DNA of 64,000 nucleotides, taken from contig OW203988.1 of assembly GCA_934047225.1 (NCBI GenBank), forward strand, positions 5,676,229 through 5,740,228. The letters run 5' to 3'. Every line of letters starts with the position of its first letter. The first letter of the stretch is position 1. The notes under the pieces were generated by a model. That model searched no databases. It was not told where the DNA came from and saw nothing but the letters and a program-made list of their open reading frames with translations. Shown here one piece after another: positions 34,082 through 44,695 of this stretch. Source of the stretch: Ypsolopha sequella. Taxonomy: Eukaryota; Arthropoda; Insecta; Lepidoptera; Ypsolophidae. The position numbers and the translations under genes were made by a program.

Positions 34082-34438
34082 CCAGGAAGTACTCGATATT
34101 AATTTCTATTTAATACGTCAAGCCGTTCCTGAGAAAAAGGCTCTTGACACACGGTTAGACAGACGGAAACCAAAGTGATCCTATAAGGGTTCCGTTTTTG
34201 CAACATAAAGTACGAAACTTTAAAACATCTCATTAGTTGGTTAGACTTATAATATGACCACAAATATGGAGTGAAATTGTCATTTGTCATTTATGATAAT
34301 TATGAATAGAAAAAGCCGATTACGAAAAAAAAAGAATTTTACCCGCAAGTATCTAATCGATTCGGAATACCGACTCTCATACACGCGAAAACGTTTAAAA
34401 ATTTCTAACAGGAGTATGCTGTAATGCAGATGGTGGCC
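34082..34438. other. Fragment related to the GGGTTCCGT family, otherwise plain
   Basis: Around 34120-34200 GACACACGG, GACAGACGG and AAGGGTTCCGTTTT resemble the dispersed family at 60270-60566, degraded. Confidence 0.4.
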
Positions 34439-34446
34439 ATTGGGTA

Positions 34447-34864
34447 CAGGGTTGGATTCAGATCCTCGGAAAATTATTGTCTATGGGAATTAAAAATATA
34501 CTACTTGGCTAAAATTATACTACGTTTCGTTTTTCGTCGATTTTTGTTTTGAATTGAAATAAAAATAGCCTATTTGTTAGTGAAATTTAAAAAAATTACT
34601 AAAAATATGCATAATTTTATAAAATAGCCTATTTTTTAGTGAAATTTAAAAAAAAATACTAAAAATATTCATAATGCACAGAAATTCTCTATATTGTAGG
34701 GTAAATTTTAAAAAGCAAAACGTCTCAACCAATAAAACAAGTCGGTCGGCCTAAAGATAAAATTATGGTATTTTTACGTAGTATAGTGCCATTACGATAC
34801 TACATACTATATGTCATGAAAATATGGTACAAATAGTATAATTATACTACGAAATCCAACCCTG
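34447..34864. mobile_element. hAT-type MITE, 418 bp, with internal tandem repeat
   Basis: CAGGGTTGGATT at the left pairs with AAATCCAACCCTG at the right. The perfect 8-bp duplication ATTGGGTA lies at 34439-34446 and 34865-34872. Inside, a unit of about 58 bp (AAATAGCCTATTTGTTAGTG ...) occurs twice in tandem, 34560-34677. Confidence 0.87.
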
Positions 34865-34872
34865 ATTGGGTA

Positions 34873-35265
34873 TTTCTGCCACACATGAGAATGTGTTTGT
34901 GGAATTTCGTTAAAAAAACGAACACAGTTTTATCTACGTTTTATCGGAGTCTGGAAGCTTGAAATGTGTTTTTCCTGGCACGTAGACACTGCCGCTTCTG
35001 TCTAATGCACTCACTCCTTATAAATTGGGAGAGTATAACTTCAAGACCTTCGAAGTGATAGAAACTGTGCCATTTACAGTCACGTCCTTTGCCACGTAAG
35101 AAGCAGTATCGTATGCCATTAGCCCCTTCTATAAATTCTACTGCCCAATGTAACTTATACACAAAATTATTCTGCTGCCGGATGCATTCTATCTTTAATA
35201 CTGTACATGATCATGATCAACGCCAGACTTTTGAGGATTCGTTTGAAGAAATTCGGAATCTTGGA
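34873..35265. other. Overlapping open frames of unclear origin
   Basis: Both strands are open over 35080-35170. The minus frame reads KLHWAVEFIEGANGIRYC-like and the plus frame ends FEDSFEEIRNLGLKK. Neither has a credible start or known domain. The 3' neighbour is a dispersed repeat, so this may be its 5' part. Confidence 0.3.
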
Positions 35266-35685
35266 TTGAAAAAAATATATTTGATTTATTGATCTTTTAT
35301 CTAGGGATTGTACTTATAAACAACTTATTAAAATTTATACTTTTGTAAAAAAAAAAATGTTTTCCCCCTTTTTTTTGTTTTCAATCGTTCTTTTCAAGAA
35401 CGCGGTTAAGAGATCAACTTGATTTTATTTCATAAAATAGGTAATAGAAATATGAAGGTATTCTACTTAAATCCAATATTTTTTCCCTACAAAGTATTTC
35501 AGTATTAGCTAAAACACACCAATTTGTTGTTTTGCTGCGTGATCATTAGTATTACGCGTCCAAGAAAAAGAGATCAATGAGCCAACATATAATCGCCTCT
35601 ATCAAAAGCAAATAAGGTCTTTGCCATTGGACTTATTGTGCTGGACGGGTAATAAAAATTTACTAGGGTAGGCCATCCTCTTAAT
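35266..35685 (+). repeat. Dispersed repeat, family G
   Basis: Matches 61867-62286 throughout: GATCTTTTATCTAGGGATT, ACGCGGTTAAGAGATCAACT, ATTACGCGTCCAAGAA and TTATTGTGCTGGACGGGTAA. Same orientation. Element type unknown. Confidence 0.65.
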
Positions 35686-36462
35686 TTAAGAGCTACGTTC
35701 TTGTCGGTGGAATGACCGCTATTCTTCTCTTGCTTCTGCTAATCATTTGTCCTCTTGCTACGACAGAACATTAACTTTCTCATTCTGCTTTCAGTTAAAT
35801 TTACTGTCATCCAAATTTAGGCTACTTTACTTCCAACCACAGTATTGTTTTCCACACTGTACCTGCTAAAATTTGTAATAACTATATTTTCTTTCTCTGG
35901 CCCTGTAACATTAAGACGAAATAGCGTGACTTGGCAACATTCGTGAGTTTTTCGAGCTTCGACGGTTCACTTCAATACGTAATTAAAACATTACGCGTAC
36001 CTACTTTACGGATAAGAACGAGATTGCCATAAAGAGCTATTTTTATGGTTACATATAATTTTATTTCTAGTTATTAAGGTTCCTTATGTAAGTTACGAAA
36101 TATTCGAACAATTATAACAATAAAAAAAACGAGGAAGCAAAAAGATCTATGCTCGGCTCATAGACAACTGCCGATTTTCAGCACAGCCCTGCATTTTGAC
36201 ACGTAGTAACACAAATATAATAACAAAACAATGTTCAACACACTAAACTAAAAATAGATAGATGATTGCAAATACCAATTGGCTAAGATGTAGCGTAAAG
36301 AAAAACTTTCTTCTAAAGACTCGTACAATACTTTCGTCTCATGGGGCAAGTGAAATTGATTCAGTCTTACTATAATTTTTGCAAGACCAATTGGTTTTTA
36401 TTAGATGTTCAATTGTACATAATATACTAAAGACAGACCGACGACTTAAGGGCCTATTATTG
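35686..36462. other. Intergenic, nothing recognised
   Basis: No supported feature. Confidence 0.35.
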
Positions 36463-36643
36463 CCAACTGGACTGGGTGCCTATCATCAAAAACATAGATA
36501 TATTATCGAATTCCGATTGTCTAAGGATATGTTCGCACTTGAAGTGACGACACAGTTTGTAAATAGTTCAATACCCACTAAAGGCAATTTTGAAAGTTCA
36601 GTTTTTATCTATGTTTTTGATGATAGGCACCCAGTCCAGTTGG
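36463..36643. mobile_element. MITE with perfect 38-bp terminal inverted repeats
   Basis: CCAACTGGACTGGGTGCCTA, then TCATCAAAAACATAGATA, is repeated exactly in inverse at 36606-36643. A 99-codon open frame across it is an accident. Flanks (TTATTG/TAACCA) give no clear duplication. Confidence 0.75.
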
Positions 36644-36694
36644 TAACCAAAGATACATATGATAAAGGGGCTGAATGAGGAGGACGGAGGACCG

Positions 36695-36775
36695 CCAAGA
36701 ATGGTGAAATATTAGAAAGGCTTATGCCCAGCAGTGGACGAATACAGGCTGATGGATGGATGGATGGATGGGTGG
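36695..36775 (+). mobile_element. Non-LTR retrotransposon 3' tail
   Basis: AGGCTTATGCCCAGCAGTGG and ACGAATACAGGCTGATGGAT end in (GGAT)n. The same tail closes the fragments at 55275-55480 and 61500-61685. Confidence 0.6.
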
Positions 36776-36976
36776 AGATATATACTCGTGTATAGGAATT
36801 TTGAAAATTTCAGCGCAACTTTCATCTGATTATTTCGTTTGAAAATGGGCCTAATTGACAATGGCTCGAGTCAGAAACTAGTATCCCATCAAAAACATTT
36901 CATGTAGACTATCGCCAAGACACAAGCTCAAAACGCTTTTACTGTTAAAAAGTTCAGATCTCATGTAGAGCCAAGC

Positions 36977-37021
36977 CCTTAACTCTACAAGGCCTAACTC
37001 TACAAGCCCTAACTCTACAAA
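36977..37021. repeat. Short 15-bp tandem repeat
   Basis: Three units of CCTAACTCTACAAG(G/C). The third unit is also the start of the fold-back at 37006. Confidence 0.6.
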
Positions 37022-37160
37022 CCCTACATCTTGATCATAAAGTATGGCTTGGCCGTTTCATGGCACTATTGCATGACACAAATGGGAGTGTCTGTTTGAC
37101 GACCGCAAAACGGCCAAGCCAAACTTTTTGATCAAGATGTAGGGTTTGTAGAGTTAGGGC
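37006..37160. repeat. Fold-back element, 155 bp
   Basis: GCCCTAACTCTACAAACCCT, ACATCTTGATCA and GGCTTGGCCGTTT pair with AAACGGCCAAGCC, TTGATCAAGATGT and AGGGTTTGTAGAGTTAGGGC. Next to it, 37168-37220, AGTGCCCCGC and GCGGGGGGCACT form a second small hairpin. Confidence 0.7.
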
Positions 37161-37224
37161 TATCGTGCCCCCAGATAGTGCCCCGCTTCCTTTGGCTCGT
37201 CTTGGCGGGGGGCACTATCGTGCT

Positions 37225-38060
37225 CCCAGATTACCGGACTTAATAGGCATATAAGCAGGTGCGTTTTAGTATGCAATAACTGTAGTCACTTTATTTCATG
37301 GACGTCACAATCCCTAACAAAACTAAAATATTTGCAAACTGAGACTTTCCTCTCGTCTAGCTTGTTTAGTTAAGTTTATAACACTAATAATGGGGTTTCA
37401 AAAACATGCAGAATGCATGCAAATGTCATGCATGAAAAATGTAGAGTTGTTTCCGTTACATTTTATATTTGGGAAGAAAGTAAATAATTTTAGTGTAAAT
37501 AATAAAGGTAGAATACGACTTGCTATTTTATAGGTTCGTTCAAAACCGGAAAATCCCTAAAAGCTACCCTTCGTACTTAGAAAACATCTCGATAATAACT
37601 TGTGGTAAAAGAACATACATAATGTCTTCATAAGACCTGCAGTATTCGTTGCTAAATTAAGTTTACTTTAGTTTTTTAGTTATAACTAAACTTTGTTAGT
37701 GATAAGATAAAATATATAAGCTACCGTGCTATAGATGCCGTGCATTACTAGCCAAAATGTAAGCGATTCCAAGATGGTAACTTAAACACTGTGGCTGGGT
37801 ATGTAGAGGGTTAAAGGTCAAAAGCGATAAAAAAGATTAGTTGAATAAATAGTTTCGCAAGTTAACTCTACTACTAACTAACTTAGTAAACCTGGCATAA
37901 CTCCGCTCAAGCGCTTTTATTCTGCGAGTTAGGTTATTGAAACGGTCACGGCTCACGTCGCTTTTAATATACCGCGATAATATTGATTATAGGGACTATA
38001 CGTGCATGGGCGTTCCCAGCTTTTAGTCTAGAGGGGGGCAAATAAGGAATTTTTTGGCCT
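37225..38060. other. Intergenic; ATGCATG palindromes only
   Basis: AATGCATGCAAATGTCATGCATG near 37411 is the only pattern seen, apart from AT-rich DNA. Confidence 0.35.
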
Positions 38061-38080
38061 GGGGGGGGGGGGGAGGGGGG
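38061..38080. repeat. G-homopolymer (20 nt, one A)
   Basis: Thirteen G, one A, six G. Capable of G-quadruplex formation and prone to assembly error. Confidence 0.8.
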
Positions 38081-38424
38081 CAGTTCAAGAATTTCCTGTA
38101 GGTAAATACGAAAAACGTATAAATGTGATTTATTACATTTATTTTAAAAGACTACTTGGGTCAAAACCATAATCATGTAAAATATCAGCTTTTAAATAAA
38201 TTAATAAGTTCCGGCACGAGGCGTAAGCTTTTTCTAGTACTTAGCACTACAAATCGGTTGGCAATGAAAATAGACTTCTGAAATACTCTTGCGCATCAGT
38301 GCAACGTCTGACTTCAACACCAACAAAGCATCTTTGATCATTTGTTTACAGGAAAACAGCACTGAATCAGTTTTCACATTCCGGCTTCCCCTGCAGACAT
38401 GATAATGATGATCATGATGGTTAC

Positions 38425-38506
38425 CTACAGTCTGCGCGCGCGCAATTCGCGGATGCTGCTCAGTCCAGTTGCCAAGTGTGTCCAATATGTCCGCGATATG
38501 CTCCAT
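38425..38506 (-). CDS. Candidate first coding exon
   Basis: ATG at 38506 encodes MEHIADILDTLGNWTEQ then HPRIARAQTV, ending ACTGTAG with donor GTAACC at 38424. The frame is GC-rich compared with its surroundings, amphipathic and protein-like, and a plausible 5' UTR precedes it. It could start the large minus-strand gene 9 kb downstream, but it ends in phase 1, while the exon at 29518 needs phase 2, so at least one intervening exon would be required. It could equally belong to another gene. Confidence 0.35.
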
Positions 38507-38675
38507 CAGATTGAATTATAATTGCCGTCTGTCCGTCTGTTCGTGCTGTCACGCGCCGTCTTCCAAGTGTTTTGTAATGAGTTTTGATTTATTGGTTAAA
38601 TATTTACCGCGAAAGTGACGTTTGGCTTCATAACTTTTTGTATGAAAATTATTTTTAATTATTTTATTTTACTTT

Positions 38676-38784
38676 TGACTATAGGGTGTCCCGCAGCGGT
38701 TTAAAGCGAATTTCTACGTTATGTTCCTAGGTGAAGCAGTTTGGTTTAGGCGTTAATATGTCGGTCGGTCAGTCAGGGTATTCG
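38676..38784. mobile_element. Helitron-like fragment
   Basis: TATGTTCCTAGGTGAAGCAG, TTAGGCGTTAATATG and GTCGGTCAGTCAGGGTATTC parallel the fragment at 28541-28728. Confidence 0.5.
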
Positions 38785-38792
38785 TTCTATGT

Positions 38793-39124
38793 CAGCTTTT
38801 CTCAAACTTATAGCCCCACGTATCCCTATAAAGTTTCCCAGTCAACTTCAGTGAGCCCCTTAAAAACAAACTTGCCATAGAAGGATTTTTATTTAAATAT
38901 AAGAGTTAATACAGTCACAAAGTAATGTTCTTAATTAGTAAATGTGATAGGTGGGCTTGTTTCTTGTCGCAAATTGAGTCTAGTTCGGAGCAATTTTGCT
39001 CAATTTTCGTGTTGCCCGCGCGAGCTAGCCAGTCAGCCGCCATAATGTAAATCTTGTCACGAACTCCCTACGATCAACTGGCGAACTCCTGGGAGGTTCA
39101 TGTATCCCACTTTGAGAAACCCTG
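38793..39124. mobile_element. hAT-type MITE, 332 bp
   Basis: CAGCTTTTCTCAAACTTAT on the left and TTTGAGAAACCCTG on the right give the CAG...TTCTCAAA termini common in hAT elements. Flanking octamers TTCTATGT and GTCTATGT match at 7 of 8. Confidence 0.7.
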
Positions 39125-39189
39125 GTCTATGTCGTAGGCAGATCGTAAAGTACGGATTCGAAAAACTTTCACGAAAACTTAAATAGGTA

Positions 39190-39270
39190 CGACGATGAGC
39201 GGACCTTGTTAGGTTTACATGTAAATAAATTTGGGGACCTGAGCGAAGTGGATCGGAATTCGGAACGATT
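39190..39270. repeat. Dispersed repeat partner of 9812-9890
   Basis: GTTAGGTTTACATGTAAA and ACCTGAGCGAAGTGG in inverse orientation to the first copy. Confidence 0.5.
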
Positions 39271-39322
39271 TCAGTTGCGACCCCTTTAGTTTTAACAGAA
39301 ATATGATATGCCTAGTATATAG

Positions 39323-39323
<1 letters not shown>

Positions 39324-39367
<44 letters not shown>
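39324..39367. repeat. (TA)n microsatellite
   Basis: About 22 TA units directly before the LINE fragment, possibly its insertion point. Confidence 0.85.
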
Positions 39368-39369
<2 letters not shown>

Positions 39370-39370
<1 letters not shown>

Positions 39371-40156
39371 GCGCGTCGATAGGTGGACTCAGAGAACTTA
39401 TAAACAAATGCGAAACTTACGCCCATAGTCATGGCCTTAAATACAATGTTAAGAAGAGCAAACTTATGGTTTTCAAGTCTGGGTCAAAATGTCCGACAGA
39501 GATCCCGCCAGTCAGGCTGTATAACGTGCCATTAGAGCGGGTACATACTTTCAAGTACCTGGGTCATATTGTGACACCCGACCTGAATGACCATAACCCG
39601 ATGATATTGAACGAGAAAGGAGGGCGTTGTCGGTGCGAGCAAATATGATAGCCCGCAGGTTTGCCCGTAGCTCGAAGGAAGTAAAAATTACCTTATTCCG
39701 AGCCTTTGCACATCTTTTTATACGGGCACACTGTGGTTATCATACACGCAGAAGTCGTACAACGCTCTTCGCGTTCAATACAATAATGCGATGAGGGCAC
39801 TGTTGCGGCTGCCCCGCTTCTGCAGCGCGTCGGGGATGTTCGCCGCAGTGCACGTTGACTGCTTTTATACCACCATGCGCAGGCGAGCAACTGCGATGGC
39901 GGGCAGGGTGCGGGACAGCGGTAACAGTCTCCTCAGTGTCGCCAGCAGGTCGGACGGGCCCTTTATGAAACATTGGCAGGCGCTACACACTCCGTCGTAC
40001 CAAGTATGGAGCAGATAGCGTCAGCATCAACACTTTGTATTATTGTTTCTGTGTATTTCTTTTTTTTGTATTCTTTTTAAATTTTAGTATTTTAGCAATT
40101 TATTTATAAATATGGATTAATTTATCTGAAATAAATGAATATTATTATTATTATAT
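39370..40156 (+). pseudogene. Non-LTR retrotransposon 3' end with broken reverse-transcriptase tail
   Basis: Three frames in succession give LINE reverse-transcriptase C-terminal sequence: LRELINKCETYAHSHGLKYN, KSKLMVF, FKYLGHIVTPDL (frame 1, to about 39610); ALSVRANMIARRFARSSKEV, ITLFRAF (frame 2, about 39630-39790); QKSYNALRVQYNNAMRALL, RLPRFCSASGMFAAV (frame 3, to TAG at 40016-40018). YLGHIVTPDL is the typical thumb motif. A 3' UTR of about 130 bp ends in an (ATT)n tail at 40140-40156. It is 5' truncated and carries two frameshifts, so it is dead. Confidence 0.85.
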
Positions 40157-41747
40157 ACCCAATTCTACTATGTGGCAACGACAAATGTAGATTTCTGATT
40201 TATTTTAGTTTCTTTTAGATACCAGAGTGATCTTTCTTTCGTTTGGAAGCGTCTCTTTACGTCTTGAATTTGGAGACGCCGACCGACGACGACGGGGCGG
40301 ATACGAAAATAACTTCTTGTGATCATTATCTCAGAGCCACTGTGTATGTCTAGAAGTTTTTATTCACAAATGTAAACAAGAACATAGAACACAACTAGTG
40401 TATCAGTCTGTGAAATAATAAATGGCATGTTAAAATCTGGCTTGGCAGGCGTTTACGGTTTATATCGGTTTATGTTCCTGTCTGAGAAGTTTTATGTATT
40501 TATGATTGAATGCAGCTGAGGTTGATAAATCATAAAAAAACAAGTCTGAAAAAATATTAAACAACATTTAGCACAAAGCTTTGAAAAAGGTAATAAGCTT
40601 AAGTTCATTTTCAATTTCAATTTCTGAAATTTCAGAAAAAATTGGTCTTTTGCGCGAGCAAATCGGTTTGATTAAATAGAAAATACAGTGGGAGCATTTT
40701 AATTCAAATTCTGGGTTTGTTTGCAAGCGAATCGCTACTTAAGGCGTTAATATGCTCTTATCATCATGTTTTGCAACGGATTCAGTTCTTGCTGTGTAGA
40801 GGATAAAATAAAAAAAAAATTTGGTGTTTTTTTAACTCAAGAGGGTCCCACGAATCGAGGGATGAACTCCGCGCTAGAAGAGGCGTGGCAGGTGTCTCGC
40901 TCAGAGCGACATACTCTGCGAGATAGAAGTTGTAGTTTTTTTAGTTAAGTTAGTACTTCCGTTCCTATTTAATGATATCGATGTATTTGGAAATGTTATG
41001 GCTTTAATCATTAACTAGACAATGGTAACGAGAATTGCCTGTTGTTAGATTTGTGACTAGAACAGACTTTATCACTGGAAAATAACATTTAAAAAAGGGT
41101 GTTTTAGTCCCGCTAGAACGAGTTTTCTAATCTCTGTATTTCTTGTCCTAAAACATTGTGTTAAAAAAGAACAACAGGGAATTCCAGATGTAATGTGTCA
41201 GATCAAACTTATCTAGGTATCGTTATAAAAAGGCAATATGAAAGAATGACAGAGAAACTCATTTTGTATGGCGGAATCTTCTTTCGTACAGCCCTTATTT
41301 ACACTTCACAAATATACATACTTCTAATCTTCTTAAATTTAGTTACTTTTAAAAAGGATAAATTTCATGAAAAAAAAAAACTGGTTCAGCTAACATACTT
41401 TTAGCCCATACAAAATACTGTAGCTAGGGTTGCCAACTTTCGGAGGAACCAACCCGGGAGAATAACTCAGTAATGATGTCGATTCTGTCTAACACGACTT
41501 AAATTATTTAACAGGATTAACCTTATTATATATTTTATTTATTTTAGTGTATTTATTGTGTTGTGTATTTATTTTAGGTATTAGCTATCCATTTAATTAT
41601 TATTATTTATTTTGTGCACCACCTTCGCGTAATTTTTTTCCAACGATTAATTTCCACACAAAGGTTGTCTTGTTGTTCGGGAGGTTGAACAATATTCCCG
41701 GAATCTCTCGGGCATTCCGGGAGGGTGGGGAACCCTAACTATAGCCT
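40157..41747. other. Intergenic; partial family A MITE
   Basis: TGTCGATTCTGTCTAACACG with TAACAGGATTAACC at about 41479-41525 is a half copy of the MITE at 1740. Nothing else supported. Confidence 0.4.
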
Positions 41748-41897
41748 CAAGGGCGGGTCCAGCCTGTGAGCCAGGCTCCGATTTAGGCCAAATTTTGTGC
41801 AATTTTAGGTAAATTTAGCGTGTCTGTATAGAAAAAAAAAGTTGAACTAGGCGCAGGGGGGGTTATGACCCCCATGACCCCCCTGGATCCGCCGTTG
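41748..41897. mobile_element. hAT-type MITE family H, copy 1 (150 bp)
   Basis: CAAGGGCGGGTCCAG and CTGGATCCGCCGTTG ends. The interior CAATTTTAGGTAAATTTAGC is shared with 45340-45526. Flanking octamers TATAGCCT and TGTAGCCC match at 6 of 8. Confidence 0.75.
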
Positions 41898-41916
41898 TGT
41901 AGCCCCATAAATACCC

Positions 41917-41971
41917 TATCAGGAAGGCGCCTTACGCACCTTCATAAGGTGCGTAAGGCGCCTTCCTGATA
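41917..41971. repeat. Perfect 26-bp palindrome with 3-nt loop
   Basis: TATCAGGAAGGCGCCTTACG CACCTT, then CAT, then the exact reverse complement. It is GC-rich, contains two GGCGCC sites, and is unlike the surrounding AT-rich DNA. Confidence 0.9.
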
Positions 41972-42308
41972 GACGTAGTTATAACGGCGCCGCTTGATTT
42001 TAAGTAGCTGAATTTGAAATGTTGACTCTCAGGTGATGATCTTACATCATACTTAGGGGTTTCAACACTGTTATGATACTTAGACGTGATGGACGGTATA
42101 AATGTGTAATTATTTATGAGGTATCATTTTAGACATAACGATCTCGAATGACTTAGCTGTGAAAAGTTACGACATTATCACCGACTTGAATTTTGTCTTT
42201 CTGCAATGCATTCGCATTTTATAGATTTTTAAACGATTTGTGGATTTTACTTTTTTTGTGGAAATTTCAATACAATCAAGAATATATTATTTATATTAAG
42301 AGGTATAT
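41972..42308. other. Intergenic, nothing recognised
   Basis: No supported feature. Confidence 0.35.
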
Positions 42309-42427
42309 TACATGTTGCCCGCGGTTTCGCTCGCGTGGATGTGTATGCGGTTTTCTTTATATAAAGGATGTTGATAAAATAACCGCCAAGCTGAAAACTC
42401 AGCAATTGTTGACAGTATTCGGCTAAA
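42309..42427 (-). mobile_element. Helitron 3'-end fragment
   Basis: TGCCCGCGGTTTCGCTCGCG with GTTGATAAAATAACCGCCAA and GCTGAAAACTC is the inverse of 45885-45975 in the intact Helitron. It lacks the CTAG terminus (CATG here). Confidence 0.6.
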
Positions 42428-43390
42428 CGGTTACATCAAAATACTAAAAATTAAAATTCCCAAGAATCCCTGATAAATATTATAAGTATAAATATTTAAA
42501 AGAAAGAATTAATTAGACCATGGCTAAGGACAATATGAGCGAAATCTAGTGTCTAATTATTTTGGTGGTTTATAAAAAGTACGCACTTTCGGGGTGGGGG
42601 AGGGAAGATTGGTAATAATATGAAAATACTATTATTTTCACACCATTTTACTAGTATGTCTTTAATTCAACCTCAAATCTTTTATTTACTTGTGAAAACA
42701 AAATTAAGTAGAGTTTTCCTTTGATTTGCATAACACCAAGTTTATCTCCCAATCGATCGATACCAGGGCTTTATATGTGTAATAACTAGATACTGGTACC
42801 TACCGTAGAGCCACTGAGTGATGGCGCCTATGACGTTTAAATGCCTACAAAGTATCGTAATTATTTATAAGCAAGTGTGAATTAAAAAATGTAATACTTC
42901 ATTGTTAATAGTGATGTACCACTGGTTTCAGTTATTATATTTCGATTTGAATGTTGCTTTATTGTGCAATAGAATTCGTATTGAAATAAAGATTTTTTTT
43001 TAAAAAGTTTCTCATGTTTTATAGGTCGTGTTTGAGTTCGCCAAGTTACGCAATAATATTTAATTAAAAACAAAACAATGACGAAGTTAAACTAAACGAA
43101 AATAAATGATAGTAGACTTTTTTCTATTTAGATATTTAAACATCTCTTGGGCACTACACCGCATAGCCCTCCGATAGCTACGCCACTGGTTTTGACACAT
43201 TTTCCTTTTGTGTCATTATGTTGAATGTTGAATGACGTGTCTAATGTTGAGTAAACTCACACTTGATTTTTATTTTTAACCGAAATTTGAAATGTACCTC
43301 ATCACTAAATGCAGCTGTCATAAGTGCCATCACTCAGTGGCCCTACTTTACCTACATAACTAGTCATACGTAGTGAAAGTTGCATAAAAG
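42428..43390. other. Intergenic, nothing recognised
   Basis: AGCTACGCCACTGGTTTTG near 43176 resembles a hAT-type tip. Otherwise nothing. Confidence 0.35.
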
Positions 43391-43450
43391 GTATGTATGT
43401 ATGTATGTGTGTGTATATATATATATGTATATATGTATATATATATGTGT
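43391..43450. repeat. (TATG)n/(TA)n microsatellite
   Basis: GTATGTATGTATGTATGTGT passing into TATATA. Similar GTATG tails end the LINE copies at 55800 and 49100. Confidence 0.8.
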
Positions 43451-43689
43451 CATATGTGCATAAAAGGTAGAATTGAAGTTTGCTTAACAAATTAAACATT
43501 TATTTGAAACTAGCTTTGCTTGTACCCCGGGTTCCTTTTAAAGAAACATAAATAGCTTATGGTACCTTCTGGATAACTTTTGGGCGAGCGCCCTTCATCC
43601 TTGGTCTCTTTGACGCTTACCATCAGGCATGGCAGTGGACAAGGTAACCACTTTGTGAATAAAAAAAAACATATATATTTTTGCGCTAA

Positions 43690-44695
43690 ACACCGATTTA
43701 AGCTAAACTGCTGCCGTTAATTCGAGAGAATGATGACAGATGGAGTGTGGCGATATCTCGAAAAAATACTACAAGTCGACAAGAGCTTCTTCACGACAAA
43801 AATAAATAAAGGCACTTTAAAAAATATCAACGGTACAACAAATGGGACGAAATAAATCCAAATCATGATTATTTAAACTTTTTTTATCAATAAAAACCCT
43901 GGAATAGAATATTTATACGATCTTATTATTTGGTAAGGTATATCAGTTTTATAATACGACAACACTGCCTTACACCGCAGATATTATAAACCTTTTTCTG
44001 AAATGTCGATTCAAAAAGTCGAGGATTCATACTGCAGGCATTATGATTGCTGATTTGACAGAAATAATGAGCAGAAGGAAATTTTAGTTATAGCACGAGC
44101 TCTTTGAAAGGTGACATTTATTTATACAGCCAAACTACCATATTGGCAAGTAATAATAATAAATCAGCAACACGGATCGTAATACTTTTTGCTAATTTTG
44201 CCAAATAAAATGTTGACTTCCTATAGTAACTGACTCGGAGCTGGACTCGGAAAAACGATAAAAACAAATTAACGAGTTTCACAAAAAGGGTAATAGAACA
44301 TTGATCACTTAGATACAGAGTCTTAATTGAATATGATTTCCGCTACATAAATAAAATGACAACCTCTATATAAGGTTCTTAAATTCAAGTGAACACAGTA
44401 TCGCTAATAGACAACTTTTCGCCAAAAATAATATTTTTTGCGCTTTTTTTTAACTTTTACGTAGAAATTGAGTCAGCTGATTCATTAAGTTTTGTACTAG
44501 GAAGTGGAAAATATATACGACAAAAATACTTTTTATTAACAAATGGGACCTTTTAACGATATACAATTTACCCTAAAATCATCATGATAAATATAAAATA
44601 TTGAAATGCAAAACAGTAAAAAAAAGGTTTTATCCCCTGACATTTGCAAACGTCACCATTCTCTCGAATGAACGGCCGGAGTTTAAGTGAATACA
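43690..44695. mobile_element. Candidate TIR element of about 1 kb
   Basis: GCCGTTAATTCGAGAGAATG with ATGAC at 43713-43737 pairs with GTCACCATTCTCTCGAATGA with ACGGCC at 44651-44676 (3 mismatches over 25 bp), extending outward as TTTAAGCTAAACT versus ACTTAAACTCC. The interior has no transposase frame. No target duplication was identified and the ends are approximate. Confidence 0.45.

Noticed and set aside
34941..35162. Minus-strand ORF as an internal exon of the large gene
   Set aside because: An acceptor in a compatible phase exists, but no donor gives the phase needed at 29518, and the neighbouring DNA is a dispersed repeat.
36379..36678. 99-codon plus-strand ORF
   Set aside because: It is almost entirely the 36463-36643 fold-back element. 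Both halves encode the same inverted DNA.
39324..39367. (TA)n tract as a replication origin or MITE end
   Set aside because: It is a plain dinucleotide microsatellite at a LINE insertion point.
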